DNA of 64,000 nt from Actinocatenispora thailandica (GTDB lineage Bacteria > Actinomycetota > Actinomycetes > Mycobacteriales > Micromonosporaceae): the NCBI RefSeq assembly GCF_016865425.1, contig NZ_AP023355.1, positions 5,392,198-5,456,197 on the forward strand, read 5' to 3'. The position numbers were made by a program, and so were the translations under genes. Of this stretch, positions 34,950 to 43,643 are shown one piece after another. Each line of letters opens with the position of its first letter. The stretch's first letter is position 1. Under the pieces are notes generated by a model. That model saw only the letters and a program-made list of their open reading frames with translations. It was not told the origin of the DNA and searched no databases.

Positions 34950-36014
34950 TCACTCGTTGCGCGGTGGTTGGGTGCGGAGGGCGGTGCGCAGTGCGGTGAG
35001 GGCGGCATACGCGGCGTCGAGGTCGGTGGCGGCGAATCCGGCGGCGAGGTCGGGCGCGTACCGGGTCAGCGCGCGGACGACGCGGTCCGCGTACACCACC
35101 TGGGTGCCGTCGAGCCAGACGCCGTCGCGGCGGCTCCAGTCCTGGTTGAGGGCGACGGCGCGGTCCCGGTCCAGGCCGGGCGGGAGATCGAGGGTGACGC
35201 TGCCGCGGCCCAGCCGTACCGGGTAGCCGCCGGGCAGTCCCAGCGGGCCGGGCACGCTCGCCGCCGCCTCGCCGACACCGAGCAGACCCAGCAGTACCCG
35301 GGCGGAGGCGAGACCGGTGACCTGGTTGAGCATCTCCCGGGGGGTGCCACGCTGTCCGGCGAGCCGGGCCAACACGTCCGGGATCTCTTCGGTACCAACG
35401 AATGCCCGCGCCTCGGCGGCCGGGTCGTCGGGCGCGTGCAGGTGCCAGTGGTGCCCGACCACGCGCAGCGGCGCACCGGCCGGCAGGGTCGCGGCGAGCG
35501 ACGCGGCGAGGATGCCGACGTTGCCGACCCCGCACAGCGGCGCGGTGCCGCGTGCCGCGAGCAGCGGGTTGACCGCATCGGGCAGGCTCGCGTTGACCAG
35601 CCAGCCGCCGCGCTCGGCGAGCACCTCGGCGACCCGCCCGGCGACGGCCGCCTGGAACGGCAGGGTGAGGGCGAAGCCGGCGTCCGCCAGCAGATCCGTC
35701 CAGGCTGACCGGGCCCGCTGCGGCTCCCACGGGGACTGCGGCGAGGTGATCGAGGCGACCCCGACCGGCCGGTACCGGGTGACCAGCCGATCCAGCGCCG
35801 CCCGGTCGGTGGCGTCTGCGACCTCCACCTGCACGGTCACCGGGCGACCCGCGAGCCGGGCCCGGGTGGCGGTCAGGTAGCCCAGCCGGGCGGCCCGACC
35901 GGCGTCGCGGCCGACCAGCACCAACCGCAGCGGTTCCGGTGCCAGCACGGCGATCGAGCCGCACACCGAACCGGCCAACGATCCGGTACCGAGGATCAGC
36001 AGCGTGTCGGTCAT
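34950..36014 (-). CDS. Rossmann-fold NAD(P)-dependent oxidoreductase, saccharopine dehydrogenase-like
   Basis: 354 residues. The N-terminus TLLILGTGSLAGSVCGSIAV is a dinucleotide-binding GxGxxG fold. The rest (LVLVGRDAGRAARLGYL, SITSPQSPWEP, GVGNVGILAASLAATLP, VVGHHWHLHAPD) is not a family I can name with certainty; saccharopine dehydrogenase-like or amino-acid dehydrogenase-like is the best description. The ATG at 36014 overlaps the aminotransferase stop (ATGA), so the two enzymes are made together and probably act in succession, for example oxidation or reduction of a keto or semialdehyde intermediate. Nearness to the NRPS cluster suggests building-block synthesis, unproven. Confidence 0.65.
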   Translation of the reverse strand: MTDTLLILGTGSLAGSVCGSIAVLAPEPLRLVLVGRDAGRAARLGYLTATRARLAGRPVTVQVEVADATDRAALDRLVTRYRPVGVASITSPQSPWEPQRARSAWTDLLADAGFALTLPFQAAVAGRVAEVLAERGGWLVNASLPDAVNPLLAARGTAPLCGVGNVGILAASLAATLPAGAPLRVVGHHWHLHAPDDPAAEARAFVGTEEIPDVLARLAGQRGTPREMLNQVTGLASARVLLGLLGVGEAAASVPGPLGLPGGYPVRLGRGSVTLDLPPGLDRDRAVALNQDWSRRDGVWLDGTQVVYADRVVRALTRYAPDLAAGFAATDLDAAYAALTALRTALRTQPPRNE

Positions 36015-37348
36015 CCGGTCACGTACTCGTCGGCGACCGTCAGCGCCTCGTCCACCGCCGCGAGCCCCTCCGCCAACTGGGCCTCGTCGATGATCAGCGG
36101 CGGCGCCAGCTGGACCCGGTTGAAGTGCGTGAACGGCCACACGCCGCGCCGCTTGCAGGCCGCGAGCACCCGCGTCATCGGTTCCGCAGCCGGGCCGGAT
36201 GCGTTGTAGGGCACCAGCATTCGACGGCTGTCGCGGTCCGTGACCAGCTCGATCGCCCAGAACAGCCCGCGACCGCGCACCTCGCCGACCGACGGGTGCC
36301 GCTCGGCGATCTTCGCCAGGGCCGGCGCCAGCACGGTCTCACCCAGCCGGCGGGCGCGCGCCGGAATGTCGTCGTCCTCGAACACCCGGACCGACTCGGC
36401 CGCCACCGCGCACGCCAACGGATGCCCGGAGTACGTCAGGCCGCCGGGATAGGCGCGATCGGCGAAGCTGGCCGCGATCGCCGGGGACAGCAGCACCCCG
36501 CCGAGCGGTACGTACCCGGAGTTGACGCCCTTGGCGAAGGTCAGCAGGTCGGGCACCACATTCCAGGCGTCGACCGCGAACCACTCGCCGACCCGGCCGA
36601 ACCCGACCATGACCTCGTCGGCGATCAGCAGGATCCCGTAGCGGTCGCAGAGTTCCCGGACGCCGGCGAGGTAGCCGTCCGGCGGCACCAGCACCCCGTT
36701 GGTGCCCACCACCGGCTCCAGCAGGATCGCGGCGACCTGGTCCGGACCCTCGAAGCAGATCACCTGCTCCAGGTGCTCCAACGCCCGGTCGCGTTCCTGC
36801 GCGGCGGTCGTGGCGTGGAACGCGGAGCGGTAGAGGTACGGCCCGAAGAAGTGCACCACGCCGGGGATGCCGGGCTCGCTGGCCCACCGCCGCGGCTCGC
36901 CGGTCGCGGTCACCGCGCCGGCCGTCGACCCGTGGTACGAGCGGTACGCGGCGAGGATCTTGTGCCGCCCGCTGTGCAACCGGGCCAGTCGGATCGCGTT
37001 CTCCACCGCCTCGGCACCGCCGGTGGTGAAGAAGACGGTGTCCAACCCGCCCGGCGCGTGCGCGGCGATCAGCCGGGCCGCCTCGGCCTTGACGTCGGTG
37101 GCGTGGTTGGGCGACACCGTGCACAGCCGGTCGACCTGCCGGTGCAGCGCGGCCACCAGCCGCGGGTGCTGCATGCCGAGGTTGGCGTGCACCAGCTGCG
37201 AGGCGAAGTCCAGGTAGCTGCTGCCGGTGTCGTCGGTGAAGCGGGCGCCGGCGCCGCCGGTCACCACGACCGGCTCGATGCGCGCCTGCGCGGCCCACGG
37301 ATAGAACACGTGCCGGCGGTCGATCTCGCGGCTGGTCCGGTCCACCAT
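36011..37348 (-). CDS. Class III PLP aminotransferase
   Basis: 445 residues, the usual length for omega-amino acid:pyruvate or acetylornithine-type aminotransferases. Seen: FFTTGGAEAVENAIRLAR, SYHGSTAGAVTATG, ILLIADEVMVGFGRVG with the PLP-binding Asp, and the Schiff-base Lys in TFAKGVNSGYVPLG. These enzymes move terminal amino groups, such as from beta-alanine, taurine or diamines. The ATG at 37348 follows GGGGAGG. It is translationally coupled to the oxidoreductase. With panD in the nearby cluster, beta-alanine to malonate semialdehyde is one attractive role; forming a diamino acid for the acidic-pocket A domain is another. Both are inference. Confidence 0.85.
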   Translation of the reverse strand: MVDRTSREIDRRHVFYPWAAQARIEPVVVTGGAGARFTDDTGSSYLDFASQLVHANLGMQHPRLVAALHRQVDRLCTVSPNHATDVKAEAARLIAAHAPGGLDTVFFTTGGAEAVENAIRLARLHSGRHKILAAYRSYHGSTAGAVTATGEPRRWASEPGIPGVVHFFGPYLYRSAFHATTAAQERDRALEHLEQVICFEGPDQVAAILLEPVVGTNGVLVPPDGYLAGVRELCDRYGILLIADEVMVGFGRVGEWFAVDAWNVVPDLLTFAKGVNSGYVPLGGVLLSPAIAASFADRAYPGGLTYSGHPLACAVAAESVRVFEDDDIPARARRLGETVLAPALAKIAERHPSVGEVRGRGLFWAIELVTDRDSRRMLVPYNASGPAAEPMTRVLAACKRRGVWPFTHFNRVQLAPPLIIDEAQLAEGLAAVDEALTVADEYVTG

Positions 37349-37462
37349 GCGCCCTCCCCGAATGCTCGATGGTGTCCCCACCGTAGCGGCGCACCGCGGC
37401 CGGGGGCTGCCCCGTGCGCCCTCGGCGACCCGGATCGGCCAACCGGGCCGGGTACCGCGGCC

Positions 37463-37538
37463 CGGCGGCGCCGGATCGGGCTCGCGGCGCGGCGGCGCCG
37501 GATCGGGCTCCGCGGCGCGGCGGCGCCGGATCGGGCTC
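37463..37538. repeat. Three tandem 21-bp repeats, GGATCGGG-containing
   Basis: CGGCGGCGCCGGATCGGGCT plus C occurs at 37463-37483, 37490-37510 and 37518-37538, with a decayed fourth copy after it. The array lies between the aminotransferase start and the stop codon of the next serine hydrolase; the third copy runs into that stop. Confidence 0.8.
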
Positions 37539-38673
37539 AGCGGCGCGTCGGCGCCGGGATGCCGGCCATCGCCAACCGGTACAGAGCGGGCAGCGCATCG
37601 TCGAGCGGGTGCCGCAGCGGCCGGCCGGCCGCGTCTATCCGGTTGGGGCGCATCAGGTTGACCGCGATCGAGAACTGCCGACCGCGGTCGGCTCGGGTCA
37701 GCGACATCGCACCGCCACCCCAGACCGTGCCGTCGTGGCCCCAGAACGTGCCGTGGCCAGGCAGCTCGACGCGGTGCAGGCCCAGCCCGTACTCGATCGT
37801 CCTGCCCTCGAAGGAGATCACCGGGCCGGTGCGCTGCATCTGCGCCAGCGACGAGGGCCGGACGATCTCCCCGGCGAGCAGCAGCCCGAAGAACCGGTTG
37901 AGGTCGCCGACCGTCGAGATCAGCGACGCGGCCGGGCCGACCCAGGACATGTCGAACACGCTGTAGTCGCGGGGCGGGTCGATCATGCCGAACCAGGCTT
38001 CGTAGTGCTTCGAGTGCGGCCCGTCGATGCCGGTACCGGTGGGCAGCGTGGTGTCGCGCAGGCCGGCACGGCCGATGACCTGATCGGTGAGGTAGCGCTC
38101 GGCGCTGGTGCCGGTGACGTGCGCCAGCAGCTGGCCGAGCAGCAGGTAGTTGGTGTTGGAGTAGACGCCGGGCGCGTCACCCGGAGCGCCGGCGGGCGGC
38201 GCTGCGACACCCAGCCCGATCAGCTCCACCGGGTCGAATCGGGTGAACCGGTGGTCGTCCAGGCTGGCTGGGGTCGTCCGGGCGACGGCCGGGAAGTCCC
38301 GCAGCGACGGGTATGCGTACGGCAGGTAGTCGGCCAGCCCGCTGGTGTGGCCGAGCAGCATCCGGACCGTGATTGCCTCGCCGCGCGCATCGGGCACGAG
38401 CCGAGGCAGGTAGTGGCCGATCGGCGTATCGAGGCCGATCCGGCCCTGCTCGACCTGTTGGAGCACGGCGGCGGCGGTGAACGCCTTGGTGATGCTGCCG
38501 ACCCGGTGCCGCAGCTCGGGGCCGGCCGGGCGGCCGGTGTCGAGGTCGGCGACGCCGGCGGCGCCGCGCCACACCTCGGCGCCGTCGCGGACCTCGGCGA
38601 AGATGCCGGGCATCCCGGCGCGGTGCACGTCGTCCAGGGCGGCCTGCAACGCGGCGGCCGGCGGTTCACTCAT
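37537..38673 (-). CDS. Serine hydrolase, class C beta-lactamase/D-Ala-D-Ala carboxypeptidase-like
   Basis: 378 residues with all three motifs: SxxK as SITK at 60-63 (HRVGSITKAFTAAAV), YxN in VYSNTNYLLLG, and HxG in FWGHDGTVWGGG. No signal peptide is seen, so the site of action is probably cytoplasmic. The ATG at 38673 follows an AAAGGGAG. It is divergent from the TetR-family gene at 38745, with a short palindrome between them, so it is the likely target of that repressor. It may be an esterase acting on a small molecule. It is not a close copy of the serine hydrolase at 186-1406 despite shared family. Confidence 0.88.
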   Translation of the reverse strand: MSEPPAAALQAALDDVHRAGMPGIFAEVRDGAEVWRGAAGVADLDTGRPAGPELRHRVGSITKAFTAAAVLQQVEQGRIGLDTPIGHYLPRLVPDARGEAITVRMLLGHTSGLADYLPYAYPSLRDFPAVARTTPASLDDHRFTRFDPVELIGLGVAAPPAGAPGDAPGVYSNTNYLLLGQLLAHVTGTSAERYLTDQVIGRAGLRDTTLPTGTGIDGPHSKHYEAWFGMIDPPRDYSVFDMSWVGPAASLISTVGDLNRFFGLLLAGEIVRPSSLAQMQRTGPVISFEGRTIEYGLGLHRVELPGHGTFWGHDGTVWGGGAMSLTRADRGRQFSIAVNLMRPNRIDAAGRPLRHPLDDALPALYRLAMAGIPAPTRR

Positions 38674-38705
38674 GATGCTCCCTTTAATTTCGCTACCTTT
38701 GGTTT

Positions 38706-38722
38706 CGATACTCAAGGTATCG
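38706..38722. promoter_or_regulatory. TetR operator candidate
   Basis: CGATAC-TCAAG-GTATCG, a perfect 6-bp inverted repeat with 5-bp centre, in the 71-base gap between the divergent serine hydrolase and TetR genes. Its position upstream of both starts suits autoregulation and control of the hydrolase. Confidence 0.6.
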
Positions 38723-38732
38723 CAACTCGCGG

Positions 38733-38738
38733 TACCGT
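38733..38738 (+). promoter_or_regulatory. -10 element for a leaderless TetR transcript
   Basis: TACCGT (TANNNT) ends 6 bases before the ATG at 38745, and no ribosome binding site is present. This spacing is typical of leaderless transcripts in actinobacteria. A -35 is not obvious. Confidence 0.5.
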
Positions 38739-38744
38739 GCACAC

Positions 38745-39314
38745 ATGACGCCGACCACAGCGCACCGCGCGCCCGGACGTCCCCGCGCCGGCCTCAACGC
38801 GGCCGTGTTCGCCGCGACGCTGCGCACCGTGCACGAGCTGGGCTACGCGCGGGCCACCGTCGACCGGATCGCCACTGCGGCCGGCATCGCCAAGACCACC
38901 GTCTACCGCCGCTGGCCGACCAAGGGCGCGCTGATCATCGACTGCCTACTCGACGCGTTCGGTCCGGCACCGCTGGACGCCACCGACCGCGGCGCACTGA
39001 TCGAAACCGCCATCCGGTGGATCGCTGGCAAGATCGGCGAGCCGGGCATCGGCGACGCGTTCGCCGGCGTGTTCAGCGACGCGGTCAGCGATCCGGCGCT
39101 GCGCGAGATGCTCGCCGCGCGGTTCCAGGACCCGTACCGGCTGGCGTTGCAGAAAGCGCTCGGCGAGCCCGAGCAGCGCGTGCTGTTCCTCATCGACACC
39201 GTCGTCGGTACCCTGCTGCACCGGCTGGGCATGACAGGTGCACCGATGTCCGACGCCGACGTCGATGCCCTGGTCGTCATGGTCCGGCGCGACTTCAGCG
39301 AACCGAGCCGGTGA
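38745..39314 (+). CDS. TetR/AcrR-family transcriptional regulator
   Basis: 189 residues. The N-terminal helix-turn-helix is clear: LGYARATVDRIATAAGIAKT followed by TVYRRWPTKGALI. The C-terminal two-thirds is a helical ligand-binding/dimer domain (AGKIGEPGIGDAFAGVFSDA; VLFLIDTVVGTLLHRL) of a group often annotated TetR_C with no known ligand. Probably leaderless. It likely represses the divergent serine hydrolase and itself through the CGATAC palindrome at 38706-38722. Confidence 0.9.
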   Translation: MTPTTAHRAPGRPRAGLNAAVFAATLRTVHELGYARATVDRIATAAGIAKTTVYRRWPTKGALIIDCLLDAFGPAPLDATDRGALIETAIRWIAGKIGEPGIGDAFAGVFSDAVSDPALREMLAARFQDPYRLALQKALGEPEQRVLFLIDTVVGTLLHRLGMTGAPMSDADVDALVVMVRRDFSEPSR

Positions 39315-39378
39315 CCTGCGCGCGGCACCACCGGCACCGAACGGTGCCGCCACGCCGCGGCGGAGTGCCCGGCGCCGG

Positions 39379-40302
39379 TCAGCGGCGCAGCAGCAGGTCG
39401 CCGCAGAAGGCGCGGATCGCCCGGTTCACCAGCTCCGGCCGCTCCCAAGGCAGGAAGTGCCCGGCGCCCCGGACCCAGAACGGGCCGACCGCTTCGGGGA
39501 ACGCGATCGCGCAGCGCTGCTCGGCGTGCTCGCCCTTGGTCACCTGGTCGGTACCGATCAGCACCAGCGCCTGCTGTCGTACCGGCCGGTCGATCAGCTC
39601 CGGCGCCGAGACCGGCCGGGTACCCATGACGACCTCGTAGTCGGCGAACGCGGCGCGCAGCCGCGCGGCATCCGAGTACGGCTCGGTCAGGAACGCCAGG
39701 TCGGCCTCGTCGAACGCGTCCGGCGGGCACCACAATCGATGCCCGAAGAACTCGCCGACGTAGCGGCGGCGCCGCTCCGGCGTGTTCAGCTCGGCGACGA
39801 GTTCGTCGGCGTGCCGGCCCTGCCGGCGCTGGTAGTCGTACACGGCCGGCTTGGCCGGGCTCGGCGGGATGCCCGCCGCGGCGAACGCCTCCGGCAGGTC
39901 GGGCATCGAGTCGTCCAGGATCACCAGCCGGTCCACCCGATCCGGGTACCGATTGGCCAGGTCGATGCCGACCATGGCGCCCAGGTCGTGCCCGGCGACG
40001 ACCGCCCGGTTCCAGCCGAGCCGGTCGAACAGGTCGGTCAGGTCGGTGTCGAAGGCGGCGAAGTCGTAGCACCCGTCCGGTGCGAAGTCGGAGTCGCCGT
40101 AGCCGCGCAGGTCCGGCGCCACCACGTCGAAGCCGGCCGCCGCCAGCGGGAGCAGGTTGTGCGACCAGATCCGGCTGGTGCAGGGAAATCCGTGCACCAG
40201 CAGCAGCGGTACGCCACCGTCGCCGCGGCGCCGCACGGCGAGCCGGTGCCCGTCGCGTACCTCGATCCGGACCGGCTCGACGATCTCGGTGGGAACGACC
40301 AT
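39379..40302 (-). CDS. Alpha/beta hydrolase (epoxide hydrolase/haloacetate dehalogenase-like)
   Basis: 307 residues. LLLVHGFPCTSRIW is the oxyanion-hole HGxP region; DLRGYGDSD is family-typical; the nucleophile elbow AVVAGHDLGAMVGI has Asp rather than Ser, as in haloacetate dehalogenases and epoxide hydrolases; the catalytic His is in VRGAGHFLPWERPEL. The enzyme would hydrolyse an ester-like or C-halogen/epoxide bond through an Asp-linked intermediate. The ATG at 40302 was chosen by family start; the ribosome binding site is weak. It lies 38 bases after the MFS gene in the same direction and may be cotranscribed with it. Confidence 0.85.
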   Translation of the reverse strand: MVVPTEIVEPVRIEVRDGHRLAVRRRGDGGVPLLLVHGFPCTSRIWSHNLLPLAAAGFDVVAPDLRGYGDSDFAPDGCYDFAAFDTDLTDLFDRLGWNRAVVAGHDLGAMVGIDLANRYPDRVDRLVILDDSMPDLPEAFAAAGIPPSPAKPAVYDYQRRQGRHADELVAELNTPERRRRYVGEFFGHRLWCPPDAFDEADLAFLTEPYSDAARLRAAFADYEVVMGTRPVSAPELIDRPVRQQALVLIGTDQVTKGEHAEQRCAIAFPEAVGPFWVRGAGHFLPWERPELVNRAIRAFCGDLLLRR

Positions 40303-40340
40303 CCCACTGGTGTACCCGATCGACCGGTGCGATGGGCGGG

Positions 40341-41591
40341 TCACCCCAGGTCGGTGAGCGAGCGGAGCCGGCGGATCGGGCTGGCGAGCAGCCACAGGAC
40401 CGACAGCGCGCCGAGCGCGCCGGCTCCGGCCAGCACCGGGGCGAGGCCGAGATGCGCCGCGGCGACGCCGCCGACCAGGGCGCCGACCGGCCGGATGCCG
40501 TAGTTCACGGTGGAGTACGCGCCGGAGACCCGGGCCCGCATGTCGTCGCGGGTGACGGTGGCGCGCAACGCGTTGTTGTGCACGTCGAACAGCATCACAC
40601 CGAAGCTCGACACCGCCTCGACGCCGGCCAGCACCAACAGTCCTGGTGTCCCGGGGCCGGCCAGCACCAGCCCGGCGAACGGCAGGCAGTAGAGCACCGC
40701 GCCCAGCGCGATCGTGCGGCCGGTACCGAGGATCACGGCGATCCGGCCCGACGCCATCGCGCCGATCAGGCCGCCGACGGCACCGACGGCGAGCGCGGCG
40801 CCGATCCGGCCGGCGCCCAGCTGCAGCCCGCGCGTCGCGTACAGCACCAGCAGCGCCTGCACCACGAACGCGGCGAAGTTCATCGTGGTCGAGCAGCCCA
40901 GGCTGGCCCGCAGGTGCGGATGCCGCCGCAGGTACCGGACGCCGGCGCGAAGCCGCCGCAGGTACGGCTCGGGGCCGGTGTCGTCCGTGCCGGCCGCGGC
41001 GACGTCGACGGTACGGATCGCGGCGGCCGACACCAGGAACGTGACCGCGTCCGCGAGCATCGCGAACGGCGCGGTCAGCAGCTGGATCAGGGCGCCGCCG
41101 AGGGCCGGGCCGGCGATGTTCGCGGCCGAACCCGTGGTGGACAGCAGCGAGTTCGCCGTCACGTACCGGGTGCGCGGCACCACCCGGACGAAGAACCGCG
41201 GGTACGAGGTGCCGTACAGCACGGCGCCGGCGCCGAGCACCAGCCCCACCCCGTACAGCAGGGGCATCGACAGCACCCCGGACACCGCCGCGACCGGGAC
41301 CGCCGCGACGGTCAGGCACTGCATCAGGTTCGCCACGATCAGCGGGCGGCGCACCCGGCGCAGCCGGTCCACCCCGGTACCGACCAGCAGCGACAGCAGC
41401 TGCGGCGCCCACAGCACCGCGGTGAGCACCCCGAGCTGGCCGGCGCCGGCGTGCAGCGTGGTGGCGGCGAGGTAGGGCATCGCCAGCGCGGAGATCTGGT
41501 CGCCGAACATCGACGTGGCGTGGCCGAACCAGTAGCGCAGGAACCGCCCGTTGCGCCGGAGCGGCAGCGCCTCGGCCGTCGACGTACTCAC
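40341..41591 (-). CDS. MFS transporter
   Basis: 416 residues with about 12 hydrophobic segments and the MFS-type cytoplasmic loop (GTGVDRLRRVRRPLIVANL), of the group with the macrolide/enterobactin exporter layout (SMFGDQISALAMPYLAATT at the N-terminus). The GTG start at 41591 has GGAGA about 9 bases upstream. It is 61 bases downstream of the ArsR-family gene in the same direction, so it is probably induced by whatever releases that repressor, and may export a small toxic compound. Substrate unknown. Confidence 0.87.
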   Translation of the reverse strand: MSTSTAEALPLRRNGRFLRYWFGHATSMFGDQISALAMPYLAATTLHAGAGQLGVLTAVLWAPQLLSLLVGTGVDRLRRVRRPLIVANLMQCLTVAAVPVAAVSGVLSMPLLYGVGLVLGAGAVLYGTSYPRFFVRVVPRTRYVTANSLLSTTGSAANIAGPALGGALIQLLTAPFAMLADAVTFLVSAAAIRTVDVAAAGTDDTGPEPYLRRLRAGVRYLRRHPHLRASLGCSTTMNFAAFVVQALLVLYATRGLQLGAGRIGAALAVGAVGGLIGAMASGRIAVILGTGRTIALGAVLYCLPFAGLVLAGPGTPGLLVLAGVEAVSSFGVMLFDVHNNALRATVTRDDMRARVSGAYSTVNYGIRPVGALVGGVAAAHLGLAPVLAGAGALGALSVLWLLASPIRRLRSLTDLG

Positions 41592-41652
41592 GCCGGGCGT
41601 TCTCCGGGTCGGCGGCACGCCCCGCAACCGTCCCCGGTACCGCGGGGCGCGA

Positions 41653-42228
41653 TCACCGGTCGGCGCCCGGTTCGGCGGACGGCAGCAGGTGGAGCAGCAG
41701 CCGGGTCCGGCGCGCGTCCGGCGGCGCGTCGGCGGGGTCGCGCCGGGCCAGCGGCAGCAGCAGCTGTTCGATCGCGTCGTCGAGCGCGCGCAGTTCCTCG
41801 GCGGTGGCCAGCAGCCCGGTGTTGCGGCGGGTGGCCACCGACAACCAGTCGGCGTCCAGGTGCGGGCGCACCTCCGCGGTCCAGCGTCCGACCAGGTCGC
41901 CCTCGTCGGCCTGCAGCGCGTCGCGCAGCCGGTTCGCCGCCTCCGGGTCGGCCGGATCGGTCTGGAACCGGAAGCCGCGGCCGGCCGCACGCCACCAGCG
42001 GCTGCGGCCACCGCCGTCGTGCGGTGCGTCCTCGACCAGGCCGTGCTCGGCGAGGTGCCGCAGGTGCCAGCTGGTCACCGAGGGGCTGGCGCCGACCAGC
42101 GGTGCCAGCCGGGTCGCGGTGGACGGGCCGTGCTCGCGCAGGGTGCGCAGGATCGCCAGCCGCACCGGGTGCGCCAGCGCCCGCATGCCACGGGCGTCGA
42201 GTTCGACGTCGCCCAACCGGTTCGCCAT
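41653..42228 (-). CDS. ArsR-family transcriptional regulator
   Basis: 191 residues. The winged helix is typical: ARGMRALAHPVRLAILRTLR, then ASPSVTSWHLRHLAEHGLVE. The longer C-terminal half is helical with no metal-binding CxCxxC, so it is a non-metal-sensing member, as often seen before MFS genes. AAAGGAG precedes the ATG. A long inverted repeat, 42237-42270, lies directly upstream and touches the ribosome binding site, so the protein likely represses its own operon, including the MFS gene and perhaps the divergent gene at 42444. Confidence 0.88.
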   Translation of the reverse strand: MANRLGDVELDARGMRALAHPVRLAILRTLREHGPSTATRLAPLVGASPSVTSWHLRHLAEHGLVEDAPHDGGGRSRWWRAAGRGFRFQTDPADPEAANRLRDALQADEGDLVGRWTAEVRPHLDADWLSVATRRNTGLLATAEELRALDDAIEQLLLPLARRDPADAPPDARRTRLLLHLLPSAEPGADR

Positions 42229-42236
42229 GCTGCTCC

Positions 42237-42270
42237 TTTGAGAGAACTGTATCGATAGTGTTCTCTCAAA
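42237..42270. promoter_or_regulatory. Operator candidate with perfect 11-bp arms
   Basis: TTTGAGAGAAC (42237-42247) and its exact reverse complement GTTCTCTCAAA (42260-42270) enclose TGTATCGATAGT, itself nearly palindromic around TATCGATA. It abuts the AAAGGAG of the ArsR gene. This AT-rich dyad stands out strongly from the GC-rich background. Confidence 0.8.
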
Positions 42271-42443
42271 GCTGCCCTGTCAACCGCACCGGCACGCGGA
42301 GTACGGCTGGCCCGAGCCGGTGGATCGACCCGATGCGGTGACAGCGCCGTACCGGCGTCACAAATCCCGCCGCCGCGCTGTCCCCTGGTCAGGAGCCGTC
42401 GCGTGAGACCGGCGGCGTAGCGCAAGCGCAGAGAGGAAGCATC

Positions 42444-43190
42444 GTGAAGGTCGTTGTGATCGGTGGTACCGGGTTGATCGGCTCGAAGGTGGTCAGCAGG
42501 CTCGGCGAGCAGGGCCACGAGGCAGTCGCTGCCGCGCCGAACACGGGCGTGAACACGCTGACCGGCGAGGGCCTCGCCGAAGCGCTGGACGGTGCCGACG
42601 TCGTCGTGGACGTGTCGAACTCGCCTTCGTTCGACGACGATCCGGCAATGAGGTTCTTCCGGACCGCCACCACGAACCTGCTGCAGCAGGCGGAGAAGGC
42701 GAACGTCAAGCACTACGTCGCGCTGTCGGTGGTGGGTACCGACCAGTTGCTGGACTCCGGCTACTTCCGGGCGAAGCAGGCGCAGGAGGACATGATCGCC
42801 GGCTCCGGCCTGCCGTACTCGATCGTGCACGCCACCCAGTTCTTCGAGTTCATTCGCGGCATCGCGGACTTCAGTACCGTCGACGGCGAGGTGCACCTGC
42901 CGCCGGTGCTGTTCCGGCCGATGGCGGCCGAGGACGTCGCCGCCGGCGTCGCCCGCGTCGCCACCGGCGCGCCGCTGAACGCGATCCGCGAGGTCGCCGG
43001 ACCGGAGCAGTCCCGGCTGGACGAGATGGTGCGCACCGCGCTCGCCGGCATCGGCGACCCGCGCCCGGTCGTCACCGACCCCCAGGCGCCGTACTTCGGT
43101 GTCCAGGTCGGCGAGGAGACGCTGGTGCCGGGAACCGACGCCGAGCTGGGCACCCTCACCTACGCCGAGTGGGCCGCACAGCAGCGGTAG
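42444..43190 (+). CDS. NmrA-like/atypical SDR NAD(P)-binding protein
   Basis: 248 residues. KVVVIGGTGLIGSKVVSRLG is the nucleotide-binding motif of NmrA-like atypical short-chain dehydrogenases; no YxxxK catalytic pair is evident (GYFRAKQAQED is in the corresponding area). The family includes redox-sensing regulators and NAD(P)H-quinone reductases. The GTG start (42444) follows GAGAGGAAG. It is divergent from the ArsR gene and may share its operator region. No cofactor preference can be read with confidence. Confidence 0.82.
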   Translation: MKVVVIGGTGLIGSKVVSRLGEQGHEAVAAAPNTGVNTLTGEGLAEALDGADVVVDVSNSPSFDDDPAMRFFRTATTNLLQQAEKANVKHYVALSVVGTDQLLDSGYFRAKQAQEDMIAGSGLPYSIVHATQFFEFIRGIADFSTVDGEVHLPPVLFRPMAAEDVAAGVARVATGAPLNAIREVAGPEQSRLDEMVRTALAGIGDPRPVVTDPQAPYFGVQVGEETLVPGTDAELGTLTYAEWAAQQR

Positions 43191-43217
43191 GCCGGCAGCC
43201 CGGCGACGGACTGCGGC

Positions 43218-43643
43218 TCAGCGCGACGCATCGGGCCGCCGGGGTCGGCGCAGCGCCCGCCACAGCCGGCGGGTGCCGGATCGTCGGCCCCAGGCGATCA
43301 CCGCCGAGGTCACCAGCAGGACCAGCGCCGGCACCGGGCTGCCACCGGTACCGAGTTGGGCGGCCACCGCGCCCACCGCGAGCCCGGTGAACGCCAGCCC
43401 GGCCAGCCCGGCCAACCGCGGTACGAACAGCGCGGCGGCACCGAGCAACTCCAACCCGGCGAGCAGGTACCGGAACCAGCTGCCCAGCCCGATCGCCTGG
43501 AACGTGGCCATCACCTGCTCGCTGGCGGTGAGCTTCTGCACGGCGGCACCGGCGAAACCGAGCGCGGTCACCGCCTGCAGCACCCACAGCATGCGGTTGC
43601 CGGTGCGAGGCACCTCGGCCCGCGGTGCGGTCGTCCGATCCAT
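43218..43643 (-). CDS. DoxX-like membrane protein
   Basis: 141 residues with four hydrophobic segments (MLWVLQAVTALGFAGAAVQK; FRYLLAGLELLGAAALFVP; AGLAFTGLAVGAVAAQL; ALVLLVTSAVIAWG), the DoxX/DoxX-like layout. Function of this group in actinomycetes is poorly known; some are tied to redox stress. The start ATG shares one base with the stop of the upstream gene (TGATG), so translation is coupled. Confidence 0.8.
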   Translation of the reverse strand: MDRTTAPRAEVPRTGNRMLWVLQAVTALGFAGAAVQKLTASEQVMATFQAIGLGSWFRYLLAGLELLGAAALFVPRLAGLAGLAFTGLAVGAVAAQLGTGGSPVPALVLLVTSAVIAWGRRSGTRRLWRALRRPRRPDASR

